64,000 nt of DNA from Pontixanthobacter sp. CEM42 (GTDB taxonomy: Bacteria > Pseudomonadota > Alphaproteobacteria > Sphingomonadales > Sphingomonadaceae): the NCBI RefSeq assembly GCF_017812015.1, contig NZ_JADQTN010000002.1:558001-622000 (forward strand), given 5' to 3'. Positions 46,289-54,931 of the stretch are shown piece by piece. The number at the start of each line of letters is the position of its first letter. Within the stretch, counting starts at the first letter, position 1. The notes below the pieces were generated by a model. The model searched no databases and was not told the DNA's origin. It saw only the letters and a program-made list of their open reading frames with translations. Both the position numbers and the translations under genes were made by a program.

Positions 46289-46855
46289 ATGGCAGAATTT
46301 TTTGACACGCTGAACGACAAGCACATCGCGATGATCGATGCGCAGCCGATGTTCTTCGTCGCGACAGCAGCGGCGGATGCACGGATTAATCTGAGCCCCA
46401 AGGGGTACGATGCTTTTCGTGTCCTCGGCCCCGATCGTGTCGGTTATCTCGATCTCGGCGGATCGGGCAACGAGACCAGCGCACATCTTGATGCTGATGG
46501 GCGGATCACCATCATGTTCTGCAACTTCCAGCAGCCTGCCTTAATCTTGCGCATCTATGGGACCGGGCGCGCAGTGCTGCCCAAAGATCCTGAATGGGAC
46601 GCATTGGCCGAGAACTTCACGCTCATTTCCGGCACACGCCAGATATTCGATATCAAGGTGGAAAGCGTGCAGACCAGCTGCGGTTGGGGTGTACCCTTTA
46701 TGCAGATGGAGGCCGAGCGTCCGACGCTGAAGAAGGCGCATTCGCAGGCCAACCCGTCGGAATGGGCGGCCAAGATGTCGACCAGACTGGCGAGTATCGA
46801 TGGCCTGCCTGCGCGGCCCACCGATCGCTACATTGCTGGTGAGAGCGAAGACTAG
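46289..46855 (+). CDS. Pyridoxamine 5'-phosphate oxidase-family protein
   Basis: A 188-residue flavin-binding split-barrel protein. The N-terminal half (FFVATAAADARINLSPKGYD, VGYLDLGGSGNETSAHL, GRITIMFCNFQQ) matches PNPOx-like proteins that bind FMN or heme. The C-terminal half has a cysteine in VQTSCGWGVPF common to this subgroup, as I recall it. A true PdxH role is unlikely without its C-terminal domain. Between prfC and an EEP hydrolase, with only 6 nt to the latter. Confidence 0.82.
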   Translation: MAEFFDTLNDKHIAMIDAQPMFFVATAAADARINLSPKGYDAFRVLGPDRVGYLDLGGSGNETSAHLDADGRITIMFCNFQQPALILRIYGTGRAVLPKDPEWDALAENFTLISGTRQIFDIKVESVQTSCGWGVPFMQMEAERPTLKKAHSQANPSEWAAKMSTRLASIDGLPARPTDRYIAGESED

Positions 46856-46861
46856 CGCGGC

Positions 46862-47563
46862 GTGCGTCTCAAATTTGCCAGTTATAATATTCACAAAGCG
46901 GTAGGCACGGATCGCCGGCGCGATCCTGACCGGATTATCACTGTCCTGCGTGAAATGGATGCCGATATCATTGCACTGCAGGAAGCGGATCGGCGGGTCG
47001 GTGAGCGGGCAAGCGTTCTTGAACGTGCAGCGTTGGATGACACCCCGTGGAAAGCCTTGGATGTAGCGAAGCGACCGCGTAGTCTTGGTTGGCACGGGAA
47101 TGCCATTCTGGTCCGCAGAAACTTCACTGTGCTCGACTCGGAGCCACTTGATCTTCCGACCTTAGAACCACGCGGGGCCGCTCGCGGTGATCTCGAGATT
47201 GAAGGCTTGCGAATCCGTGTGGTCGGGATGCATCTTGATCTCTCGGGGCTTCGCAGGCGCGATCAGATCAAAGCGGTCATCGGTCATGTCGATGCGTGTG
47301 AGCCGCAATGCCCGACCGTGCTGATGGGCGATTTCAACCAATGGGGTAACCAGACCGGTGCGATGCGTGAGTTTCGTCGTGATTGGCATGTGCTGGACAC
47401 AGGGCGCAGCTTTCCCTCACGCCAGCCGATTGCGCGATTGGACCGGATTGTGACGTCTGACGAGTGGGGCTGCTTGGAGCAGCACGTTCATCATAGCGCG
47501 ACGGCGTCGCAGGCATCCGACCATTTGCCTATAACCGCAGAGTTAGAACTGCCTAATATTTAA
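46862..47563 (+). CDS. Endonuclease/exonuclease/phosphatase-family protein
   Basis: The 233-residue protein has the DNase I-like fold motifs ASYNIHKAVG, ALQEADRRVGE, VVGMHLDLSGLRRRDQ, MGDFNQW and a final ASDHLPITAEL. The four catalytic regions (N, E, D-N, D-H) are all present. The start is a GTG 6 nt after the preceding stop, with little ribosome-binding signal, so translation may depend on coupling. Relatives act on nucleic acids or phospholipids; the substrate is not predictable. Confidence 0.85.
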   Translation: MRLKFASYNIHKAVGTDRRRDPDRIITVLREMDADIIALQEADRRVGERASVLERAALDDTPWKALDVAKRPRSLGWHGNAILVRRNFTVLDSEPLDLPTLEPRGAARGDLEIEGLRIRVVGMHLDLSGLRRRDQIKAVIGHVDACEPQCPTVLMGDFNQWGNQTGAMREFRRDWHVLDTGRSFPSRQPIARLDRIVTSDEWGCLEQHVHHSATASQASDHLPITAELELPNI

Positions 47564-47650
47564 GCACCGCCTAATTATTAAGCGATTCTTAATGGGCTGA
47601 CGCAGGCTTATTACTTACGAGTCCCCTCGACAGATGGAATATTTCGATTC

Positions 47651-47666
47651 TGGCACGGCTTTTGCT
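47651..47666 (+). promoter_or_regulatory. Sigma-54 promoter of the PII-amtB operon
   Basis: TGGCACG-GCTT-TTGCT is an exact match to the sigma-54 consensus TGGCACG-N4-TTGCW, with GG at 47652-47653 and GC at 47664-47665. Transcription should start near 47677, about 40 nt before the PII gene. Such promoters need an NtrC-type activator and respond to nitrogen limitation. An inverted repeat ATTAAG-N5-CTTAAT lies about 60 bp upstream (from 47577), but it is not a recognisable NtrC site. Confidence 0.9.
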
Positions 47667-47704
47667 GCATGTGCGAAGTCGGGATCATCCGACGGAATTT
47701 TTAG

Positions 47705-48055
<351 letters not shown>

Positions 48056-48084
48056 TGACTCTCCCCAAAACTAAGGACATTTCC

Positions 48085-49422
48085 ATGATCCGCAAACTAA
48101 CCGGTGGAGCGATGGCGCTTGGTGCGTCTCTCGCCGCCGCCACTCCCGTTTGGGCGCAGGAGGCTGCCGAAGCGGCCAAGCCCGTCGCCAATCCCGGCAA
48201 TAACGCCTGGATGATGACGGCTACCGTTCTGGTACTGCTGATGATCATTCCTGGCCTGACGCTGTTCTATGGTGGTCTGACTCGTTCGAAGAATATGCTG
48301 TCCACGATGACGCAAATTGGCGCGACAGCATGTCTCGCAATGCTCGTTTGGGTAATGTGGGGCTTCTCTCTCGCATTCGGTTCAACACCGATCGAAGGCT
48401 TCCTTGGACAGTTCATCAGCGGGGGAAGCTACTTCCTTGCTGGCATGACCGCCGAGACAACAGCCGCAACCTTCACCGACGAAGTCATCAGTGAATATGT
48501 CTTCGTCAGCTTCCAAATGACATTTGCCGCGATTACCGCTGCACTGATCTTGGGCGCGACGGCAGAGCGGATGAAGTTCAGCGCTGTTATGGCATTCGTG
48601 CCCATCTGGCTGACTATCGTGTATTTCCCGATTGCCCACATGGTCTGGGCCGGTGACGGACTGTTGTTCGAAGCAGGAGCGCTGGACTTTGCCGGTGGTA
48701 CCGTTGTGCACATCAACGCTGGTGTATCCGGTCTGGTGCTTGCCTACTTGCTCGGCAAACGTCGCGGCTATCCATCGGAACCAATGCCGCCGCACTCGAT
48801 GACACTGACTATGGTTGGCACAGGCCTGCTGTGGGTCGGTTGGTTCGGTTTCAACGCCGGTTCAGCGCTCGAAGCGGACGGCTTTGCTGGCCTTGCGATG
48901 ATCAACACTTTCGTTGCTACTGCAGCTGGTGCGCTCACTTGGATGGTTATCGAGAAGCTGGCCGGGCACAAAGGTTCTGCGCTGGGCTTCTGCTCGGGCG
49001 TCATCGCTGGCCTCGTTGCAGTCACACCGGCGGCCGGTAACTCCGGACCATTCGGTGCGATCTTGCTCGGTATCCTGTCGTCGATCGTCTGCTACTTCGC
49101 TGTAGCTAAGCTCAAAGCGAAGTTCGGTTATGATGATTCGCTTGACGCATTCGGCATCCACGGCGTTGGCGGTATCGTCGGCGCTATCGGAACCGGCATT
49201 GTCTACCAGCCGTTCCTTGGCGGCCCTGGAGACGGTTCGACCGCTCTCGGTGCCCAACTCTGGATCCAAACCGAAGGCGTACTCGTCACGATTGCATGGG
49301 CCGGTATCGGTACCCTGATTGCTGGCTTGATCGTCAAGACAATCATTGGCCTGCGTGTCACCGAAGAAGTTGAAGTCGATGGTCTCGACATCAGCGAACA
49401 CGGCGAACGGGCCTACAACTAA
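48085..49422 (+). CDS. amtB: Ammonium transporter AmtB
   Basis: Trimeric inner-membrane channel for ammonium/ammonia. From the ATG at 48085 (AAGGA 7 nt upstream) the 445-residue protein begins with a cleavable signal peptide (LGASLAAATPVWAQ), normal for AmtB. About 11 membrane helices follow, with pore features NAWMMTATVLVLLMIIPGL, FQMTFAAITAALILGA, FAGGTVVHINAGVSGL and DAFGIHGVGGIVGAI; the last two contain the pore histidines. An upstream ATG at 48052 overlaps glnK by 4 nt and is a possible coupled start. A strong terminator follows. Confidence 0.95.
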   Translation: MIRKLTGGAMALGASLAAATPVWAQEAAEAAKPVANPGNNAWMMTATVLVLLMIIPGLTLFYGGLTRSKNMLSTMTQIGATACLAMLVWVMWGFSLAFGSTPIEGFLGQFISGGSYFLAGMTAETTAATFTDEVISEYVFVSFQMTFAAITAALILGATAERMKFSAVMAFVPIWLTIVYFPIAHMVWAGDGLLFEAGALDFAGGTVVHINAGVSGLVLAYLLGKRRGYPSEPMPPHSMTLTMVGTGLLWVGWFGFNAGSALEADGFAGLAMINTFVATAAGALTWMVIEKLAGHKGSALGFCSGVIAGLVAVTPAAGNSGPFGAILLGILSSIVCYFAVAKLKAKFGYDDSLDAFGIHGVGGIVGAIGTGIVYQPFLGGPGDGSTALGAQLWIQTEGVLVTIAWAGIGTLIAGLIVKTIIGLRVTEEVEVDGLDISEHGERAYN

Positions 49423-49505
49423 CACCCAGGTTCGGCGGGATCGGGAGATTTTCTCTCCCCTCCCGTTCCCGCCGCACAACGTTCCTCCTGCGAACAACAC
49501 TTTAC

Positions 49506-49537
49506 GGGCCGGGGCTGAAAAGCTCCGGCCCTTTTTT
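49506..49537 (+). terminator. Strong terminator after amtB
   Basis: GGGCCGGGGCT (49506-49516), GAAA loop, AGCTCCGGCCC (49521-49531): an 11-bp stem with one G-U pair, a stable tetraloop and six Ts. Confidence 0.95.
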
Positions 49538-49540
49538 GGG

Positions 49541-49775
49541 AGGGTTTTGTTTGGTCTCTGCGGGCGCGAGCCATCCGCCTCGCTTGCTTCCTCGCATCAG
49601 CTCGGGCGGCCGGTCGGCCTTGCGGTCAGCTAGTCACTGACCGATCCATTCCAAGCCATCGATATTTGTTTTGAACCTTGGTCACGGCAGTCAGCGCACG
49701 ACCGTGTGCCATCCGGTAGGACGGAAGCCTAAGGGAGCGGACGCGACCGCCGGCGCTTGAGGCTAAACAAACACC
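49541..49775. other. Gene-free structured stretch between amtB and the GMC oxidoreductase
   Basis: No protein gene is supported between 49423 and 49775 beyond the terminator. The stretch holds short perfect or near-perfect inverted repeats at 49623-49643 (CGGTCAG/CTGACCG, 7-nt loop) and 49694-49709 (GCGCAC/GTGTGC, 4-nt loop), and is GC-rich with palindromic runs. It could be a dispersed intergenic repeat or an RNA; I cannot tell. Confidence 0.3.
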
Positions 49776-51362
49776 CTACCCCAAAGCAGCTTTCACAAAG
49801 TCGCCGCAGCGCTCACCAATCATGATGCTTGGCGCGTTGGTATTGCCGCTGACGAGCCTTGGCATAATGCTGGCATCGGCGACCCAAAGGTTATCGATCC
49901 CGCGAAACGCCAGGGTCGGGTCGACGACATCATCGGCATTCGGACCCATCCGGCATGTGCCAACCGGGTGATAGATTGTGTCGGCAACTTCGCGGATGCG
50001 CGCCTCGACAGCCGCACGATCATTGTAGTCGATCGGGTTCCGGTCTTTCGCACCCAGATCGGACAAAGGCGGTGTTTCGGCAATCCGGTTCATCAGCTGC
50101 GCCGCATCGATCATAAGCTCCATGTCGCGTGGATCAGACAGGAAGTTGGGATTGATCGCGGGGGCGTCGGCAGGATTGGCGCTGTTCAGCTTGACCCAAC
50201 CCCGACTCTCGGGACGAAGCACACAGACATGGAGCGAAAAGCCGCTCTCTTTCAACTTATCGCGTCCATGGTTCTGAATGATCGCGCGGATAAAGTGGAA
50301 CTGAATATCAGGCGCAGGAGCATCGGGCCGTAAGGTCACGAAACCGCCACTCTCGGCGTAATTGGTGGTGAGCATCCCGGTGCGGTGTAGACGGTGCTCG
50401 ACGAAGGCTTTGGCCACCCGCAGCGCGACTTTGAGTGAGCCACCAAACAGGCTGGGATCGTCGAGCTCATAACCGGTGAGGTAATCGCAATGGTCCTGCA
50501 AATCGGCGCCTACGGCCGGTTTATCGAGAATCACGTCGATCCCGTGACGCAGCAGTTCTTCAGATGGGCCGATGCCGGACAGCATCAGGATTTGTGGCGA
50601 TCCGAACGCACCTGCGGACAGAACAACGCCGCCTGAAGCATGGAGTGTTTCTTGCTTCCGACCGCGTTTGATCACGACGCCGGTTGCCCGGCCATTGTCG
50701 ACGACAATCCGCTCAACCAAGGCGTCGGTTTTGATCTCCAGGTTGGGTTGGTCCTTGATCGGATCGATAAATGCACGCGCCGATGACCAACGTTCACCAT
50801 TGTTCTGAGTCACATCATAAATGCCCATCCCTTCCTGACGGGCACCGTTGAAGTCGTCATTGCGCGGGATCTGTAGTTGTTCGGCAGCTGCGACGAACGC
50901 TTCGCCCACATGGCATGGTTCGATCTGCTTGTTGACATGCAAGGGCCCGCCAACGCCGTGATGTTCGCCGGCACCGTGACGGCTGTTCTCCTGTCGTTTG
51001 AAGACGGGAAGAACATCTTTCCATGCCCAGCCGGTGCAGCCGAGGTCGGCCCAATTGTCATAATCCCACGGATTGCCGCGAATATAGACCATGCCGTTGG
51101 TTGCCGATGATCCGCCCATGCCGCGACCGCGCGGTTGGTAGCCCACACGTCCGTTGAGCGCATCCATTGGCTCGGTGTCATAGGCCCAATTGCTCTTATC
51201 GGGCATCATCGCGATCAGACCCGGGGTGCGCGTGAAGATATGCTCGTTCTTGCCGCCAGCTTCGACCAAACAGACGCGTCGTTTACCATCCTCCGCCAAT
51301 CGCGCTGCTGCGGCGCTGCCTGCGCTGCCCCCGCCAACTACGATGATATCGAATTGCTGCAT
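49776..51362 (-). CDS. GMC-family FAD-dependent oxidoreductase (choline dehydrogenase-like)
   Basis: Flavoprotein alcohol dehydrogenase/oxidase. From the start at 51362 (MQQFDIIVVGGGSAG, GAAGG upstream) it has 528 residues. The FAD-binding GGGSAG is at 10-15, and the GMC signatures GGSSATNGMVYIRGNPWDYD and VVLSAGAFGSPQILMLSGIG are present. The C-terminal HPVGTCRMG contains the catalytic His region, and the next motif NTNAPSIMIGER ends the protein. An upstream open frame to 51566 is an artefact. No betaine aldehyde dehydrogenase is adjacent, so choline is not the assured substrate. Same strand as the sterol desaturase gene 20 nt away. Confidence 0.9.
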   Translation of the reverse strand: MQQFDIIVVGGGSAGSAAAARLAEDGKRRVCLVEAGGKNEHIFTRTPGLIAMMPDKSNWAYDTEPMDALNGRVGYQPRGRGMGGSSATNGMVYIRGNPWDYDNWADLGCTGWAWKDVLPVFKRQENSRHGAGEHHGVGGPLHVNKQIEPCHVGEAFVAAAEQLQIPRNDDFNGARQEGMGIYDVTQNNGERWSSARAFIDPIKDQPNLEIKTDALVERIVVDNGRATGVVIKRGRKQETLHASGGVVLSAGAFGSPQILMLSGIGPSEELLRHGIDVILDKPAVGADLQDHCDYLTGYELDDPSLFGGSLKVALRVAKAFVEHRLHRTGMLTTNYAESGGFVTLRPDAPAPDIQFHFIRAIIQNHGRDKLKESGFSLHVCVLRPESRGWVKLNSANPADAPAINPNFLSDPRDMELMIDAAQLMNRIAETPPLSDLGAKDRNPIDYNDRAAVEARIREVADTIYHPVGTCRMGPNADDVVDPTLAFRGIDNLWVADASIMPRLVSGNTNAPSIMIGERCGDFVKAALG

Positions 51363-51382
51363 GAAATTACCTTCGTTGCCTT

Positions 51383-52315
51383 TCAGGCGGTTTGTTTTTG
51401 TTGTGCCGTTTCGCCGTCTTCCGGAGCTTGGCGGCTGCGCCAACGGTCGCGGATCATATCGGAAGTCTCGCGACTGCCATCGTGAGTCCAGCCGGGCTCG
51501 CGCAGCAGATAGGACAGTTTGTGCCGCCATGGCGCACGCCAGATATCGCTGAGCATCCCGATCCATTCATGGAATACCGACCACAGCAAGTTGAAGCTGC
51601 CAAGCTGTTTGACGATGCCGTAGCGTATGTCCTCACTCTCAACTTCCGGTTGGTAGGTACCGAACATCTTGTCCCAGATGATGAATACACCCGCATAGTT
51701 GCGGTCGAGATAGAGCGGGTTGGTCGCGTGATGAACGCGGTGATGGCTGGGCGTGTTCATCACTGCTTCGAACCAGCGCGGCATCTTGCCGATTGCCTCA
51801 GTGTGGATCCAGAACTGGTAGATCAGATTGAACCCACCGACGATGGCAAGCAGCGCGGGATGGAAGCCGAGCAAGGCCAGCGGGAGCGCGAACAGCAGAC
51901 CGAAAGTGAAACTCCCGGTCCATGTCTGCCGCAGCGCGGTAGAGAGGTTATAGTGCTGGCTGGAATGGTGGTTCACATGCGCGGCCCACATCCAGCGGAT
52001 TCGGTGCCCGGCGCGGTGGACCCAGTAATATTTCAGATCGTCGATTATGAATGCGACAGGCCATGTCCACCACACCGTCCACCATTGCTCGCCGAAATCG
52101 AAAATGCGGTACTCATAGGTTTGCAGAAATACCCATATTGCAAAGCCGCCAAACAAAGCGCCAGCGATAGTGCTGCCAAGCCCGAAAGCGAGCGATGTCA
52201 GCGTATCGCGCGGCTCGTAGGCGTCCGGACGCTTCTTCCATGCCCAAAGCATTTCCAGCACGACCAAAATGACAAAGCCCGGAACGGCATATTCGGTAGG
52301 TGAGAATTCAGGCAT
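51383..52315 (-). CDS. Sterol desaturase / fatty acid hydroxylase-family membrane protein
   Basis: Integral membrane di-iron enzyme of 310 residues. The three histidine clusters are visible: WVHRAGHRIRWMWAAHVNHH, HTEAIGKMPRW and HHRVHHATNP, with several hydrophobic helices before and between. It hydroxylates or desaturates a lipid, possibly a hopanoid, carotenoid or fatty acid. The next gene (GMC oxidoreductase) is 20 nt downstream, and the preceding gene overlaps by 8 nt, so the three form a likely operon acting on one lipid-derived alcohol or a related substrate. Confidence 0.88.
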   Translation of the reverse strand: MPEFSPTEYAVPGFVILVVLEMLWAWKKRPDAYEPRDTLTSLAFGLGSTIAGALFGGFAIWVFLQTYEYRIFDFGEQWWTVWWTWPVAFIIDDLKYYWVHRAGHRIRWMWAAHVNHHSSQHYNLSTALRQTWTGSFTFGLLFALPLALLGFHPALLAIVGGFNLIYQFWIHTEAIGKMPRWFEAVMNTPSHHRVHHATNPLYLDRNYAGVFIIWDKMFGTYQPEVESEDIRYGIVKQLGSFNLLWSVFHEWIGMLSDIWRAPWRHKLSYLLREPGWTHDGSRETSDMIRDRWRSRQAPEDGETAQQKQTA

Positions 52316-52736
52316 CGGCGCGCTTCTCCAACCGCCGTAGGCTAGCGGCCCAGATCTGCGCTTGCTCGCCGAGGTTGAGCGTTACTGCGCCGAACGGGCG
52401 GTCATCTGGCTGTATCGTTAGCAAGCCCTGATCCAGCCGCGCTTCAGGCCGGACCGTCATGATCCGTCCGGCAAAATGCGTTCCATGGCGCTTCAGCACG
52501 AGCACGCGACCAGAGCGATCACGAAGTAAGGCACCATAACCAGCCTTGTCGATCACGATATCGACGGGGTCAAAACCGCTTACTGCTTGATCGGCTAGAT
52601 AGCGCGCGTGATCATCATCGCGGATACGCTCATCGCCGCCCAAGCCCATTTTGTGCGCCAGCCATGCGAGCACCAGGATGGCCATAAGCGACCCACCGAT
52701 TTGTACCAACTGATCCATCAGAATCGCTACTGACAT
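52308..52736 (-). CDS. Small membrane protein of unknown function
   Basis: I do not recognise the family. From the ATG at 52736 the protein has 142 residues: one N-terminal hydrophobic helix (QIGGSLMAILVLAWLAH, about 12-28), a short acidic linker and a soluble beta-rich domain of about 100 residues (GYGALLRDRSGRVLVLKRHG, TVRPEARLDQGLLTIQP). First of the three-gene unit with sterol desaturase (8-nt overlap) and GMC oxidoreductase. Divergent from the M20 peptidase gene. A frame extension to 52907 has no support. Confidence 0.65.
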   Translation of the reverse strand: MSVAILMDQLVQIGGSLMAILVLAWLAHKMGLGGDERIRDDDHARYLADQAVSGFDPVDIVIDKAGYGALLRDRSGRVLVLKRHGTHFAGRIMTVRPEARLDQGLLTIQPDDRPFGAVTLNLGEQAQIWAASLRRLEKRADA

Positions 52737-52808
52737 AAATGTCAGTGGGGGTCGAGACTTGCTTGATGGACACTGCACGGTAGAGTGGTCGAAAGGGGAC
52801 CCCAGACT

Positions 52809-54233
52809 ATGAAAACAGCCTTTAGCCTTATCGCTGGCACCATCTTGCTCGCGGCCTCGCCCGCTCTTGCTCAGCAAGCGGACCCAATTGCGGCCGTAGA
52901 CGCCCAAGAGGAACGAACCGAACGCGTTGCCAAACAGATATGGGATTGGGCTGAGCTGGGTTACCTTGAACTCAAATCAAGCGGCTTGCTGAAAACCGAA
53001 CTGAAGGGCGAAGGCTTCGCGATCAAGGAAGGCGTTGCCGATATTCCCACCGCCTTTGTAGCCGAATGGGGAGAAGGCGGCCCGGTTATCGGCTTGCTCG
53101 CCGAATTCGACGCCTTGCCGGGAATAAACCAGTCCTCGTCTCCAACCCGCGATCAGGTGGATGGCAAGCATGCCGGTCATGCCTGTGGGCATAATCTGTT
53201 CGGTGCGGGCTCGTTGACTGCAGCGATTGCAATCAAGAATTGGCTGGAGGCTACAGGAACGCCGGGCCGCGTCCGTCTCTATGGCACTCCTGCGGAAGAA
53301 GGCGGATCGGGCAAAGTCTACATGGCCCGCGCAGGATTGTTCGACGACGCCGATTTCGTGATCGACTGGCACCCGGCGGATCGCAATTCGGCTGCCTCGC
53401 GCAAAAGCCTCGCAAACCGTTCGGCCAAGTTCCGCTTCCGTGGAATCTCGGCTCATGCGGCAGGCGCGCCAGAGCGCGGCCGCAGTGCGCTCGACGGGGT
53501 TGAAGCGATGAACATGATGGCCAACATGATGCGCGAGCACACCAGCATGGATACGCGCATCCATTACGTCATCACCGAAGGCGGCGCTGCTCCTAATGTG
53601 GTGCCTGATTCTGCCGAAGTGTTCTATTATCTGCGCCATTCGCAAGCTGACGATGTGCGGGAAATGTGGCCGCGCTTGGAGGCGGCAGCCAAGGGCGCAG
53701 CAATGGGCACCGGGACCGAGGTCGATTGGGAGATTATTCACGGCAATAATCCCACTCTTCCAGTAGAAGCTCTGCAACTGATGATGACTGAAAAGCTGCG
53801 TCAGCTCGATCCGATCGAATATTCTGCGGAAGAGCTGGAATGGGCGCGTACAATTCAGAAAAGCTTCGGTGAAAACGCGCCGGCTATGTCCCAAGCCCAG
53901 CAAATACAGCCTCATGAAGTGCTCACTGGCTACGGCTCAACAGACGTGGGCGATGTCTCGCGGGCAGTTCCCACCGTCAGCCTCGCTGCTGCCGCTTGGG
54001 TGCCAGGCACAGCGGCGCATAGCTGGCAGGCAGTTGCCGCGAGCGGGCACAGCTATGGGACAAAGGGAACACAATTCGCCGCGAAGGCAATGACGTTGGC
54101 GGCAATCGAGCTCTACACCAATCCCGAGTTACGCATGAAGGCGAAGGCGGAATTTGTCGAAGCACGCGGCGAAAATTACGTCTATGAATCGCTGCTAGGC
54201 GACCGTGACCCGCCACTCGACTACCGGAAGTAA
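52809..54233 (+). CDS. Secreted M20-family amidohydrolase (AbgB-like)
   Basis: Zinc metallopeptidase/amidohydrolase exported to the periplasm. A signal peptide ends near residue 21 (SPALAQ). The metal-site segments are LLAEFDALPG and HACGHNLFGA, and DWHPADRNSA is the region following the catalytic glutamate (PAEEGGSGK). Total 474 residues. The overall pattern resembles the p-aminobenzoyl-glutamate hydrolase subunit AbgB. The start at 52809 is preferred because of GGGGA 9 nt upstream and the clean signal peptide. Divergent from the small membrane protein gene; convergent with the DUF442 gene. Confidence 0.88.
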   Translation: MKTAFSLIAGTILLAASPALAQQADPIAAVDAQEERTERVAKQIWDWAELGYLELKSSGLLKTELKGEGFAIKEGVADIPTAFVAEWGEGGPVIGLLAEFDALPGINQSSSPTRDQVDGKHAGHACGHNLFGAGSLTAAIAIKNWLEATGTPGRVRLYGTPAEEGGSGKVYMARAGLFDDADFVIDWHPADRNSAASRKSLANRSAKFRFRGISAHAAGAPERGRSALDGVEAMNMMANMMREHTSMDTRIHYVITEGGAAPNVVPDSAEVFYYLRHSQADDVREMWPRLEAAAKGAAMGTGTEVDWEIIHGNNPTLPVEALQLMMTEKLRQLDPIEYSAEELEWARTIQKSFGENAPAMSQAQQIQPHEVLTGYGSTDVGDVSRAVPTVSLAAAAWVPGTAAHSWQAVAASGHSYGTKGTQFAAKAMTLAAIELYTNPELRMKAKAEFVEARGENYVYESLLGDRDPPLDYRK

Positions 54234-54234
54234 T

Positions 54235-54675
54235 TCACCCGCTTTTGGCGGCAAGCATATCCATCATCGGGCGAATTGGAGAGACGTCATAGCCGGCGGC
54301 GGAAGCTTGCGCTGACAGTTCCTCCGGATCAGCGCCTTTGCTGGCACTGGCCAGAGACCAGAGAAATGTTGAGCGTGTTCCGGAGCGGCAATAGGCGAGT
54401 ACTTTGCCGTCTGCATTCTCTAAGGCACTGCCCATTGCAGCCACCTCTACCTCGCCAAAACCACCCTGGCCGATCGGGATCGCCAGATAGTCTAGGCCCG
54501 CATCGCGCGTAGCCTGTTCGATCAAGGGGCCTTCTGTCTGGTCAGGCGCTTCGCCTTCGGGACGATTGTTGACGATCAGGGTAACACCTAAGGCTTTGGC
54601 TTCCGCAATATCGTCCGTCACGATCTGCGGGCTGGCCAATACCGAGTCGCTTAGGCGGCGAAAATCACTCATCAA
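54235..54675 (-). CDS. DUF442 / TIGR01244-type rhodanese-like phosphatase or sulfurtransferase
   Basis: A 146-residue protein of the DUF442 group, often fused to beta-lactamase-fold sulfur dioxygenases. The family P-loop is LAYCRSGTRSTFLW, with the catalytic cysteine in CRSGTRS like that of dual-specificity phosphatases. ALGVTLIVNNRPEGEAPDQ matches the family N-terminus. Relatives work in sulfide oxidation or detoxification. Here it stands alone, convergent with the M20 gene (1-nt gap). Confidence 0.85.
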   Translation of the reverse strand: MMSDFRRLSDSVLASPQIVTDDIAEAKALGVTLIVNNRPEGEAPDQTEGPLIEQATRDAGLDYLAIPIGQGGFGEVEVAAMGSALENADGKVLAYCRSGTRSTFLWSLASASKGADPEELSAQASAAGYDVSPIRPMMDMLAAKSG

Positions 54676-54931
54676 TGGTCTCCAATTGCGGGCTGATTGC
54701 TGACGTAATGTAGAGCACAGAAACCATTTCGCTATGCGAAAATGTCACATTTGAGCTGTAGAAATGGCTTGAAAGTGAAAAAAGTCGCGCGGGACGGCGT
54801 TCTGCGCTATGATTATTGCTTGCGAGTCTGTGCAGTTTGTTCTGACAGTCTCTTTTGCCCGGTGAACCTGCCGTTCGTGTCACCAGCATAATACTAAATT
54901 GGGCGGCGAATACGAAGGTACGTTTTAGATT

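Noticed and set aside
47564-47650. NtrC enhancer sites upstream of the sigma-54 promoter
   Set aside because: I could not find a TGCACC-type palindrome; only an A/T-rich ATTAAG/CTTAAT repeat is present, which is not specific enough.
51392-52303. 303-codon plus-strand frame opposite the sterol desaturase gene
   Set aside because: The minus strand encodes three histidine clusters of a known family; the plus frame has no domain.
52977-53915. 312-codon minus-strand frame inside the M20 gene
   Set aside because: It is antisense to a complete M20 protein with signal peptide and metal motifs.
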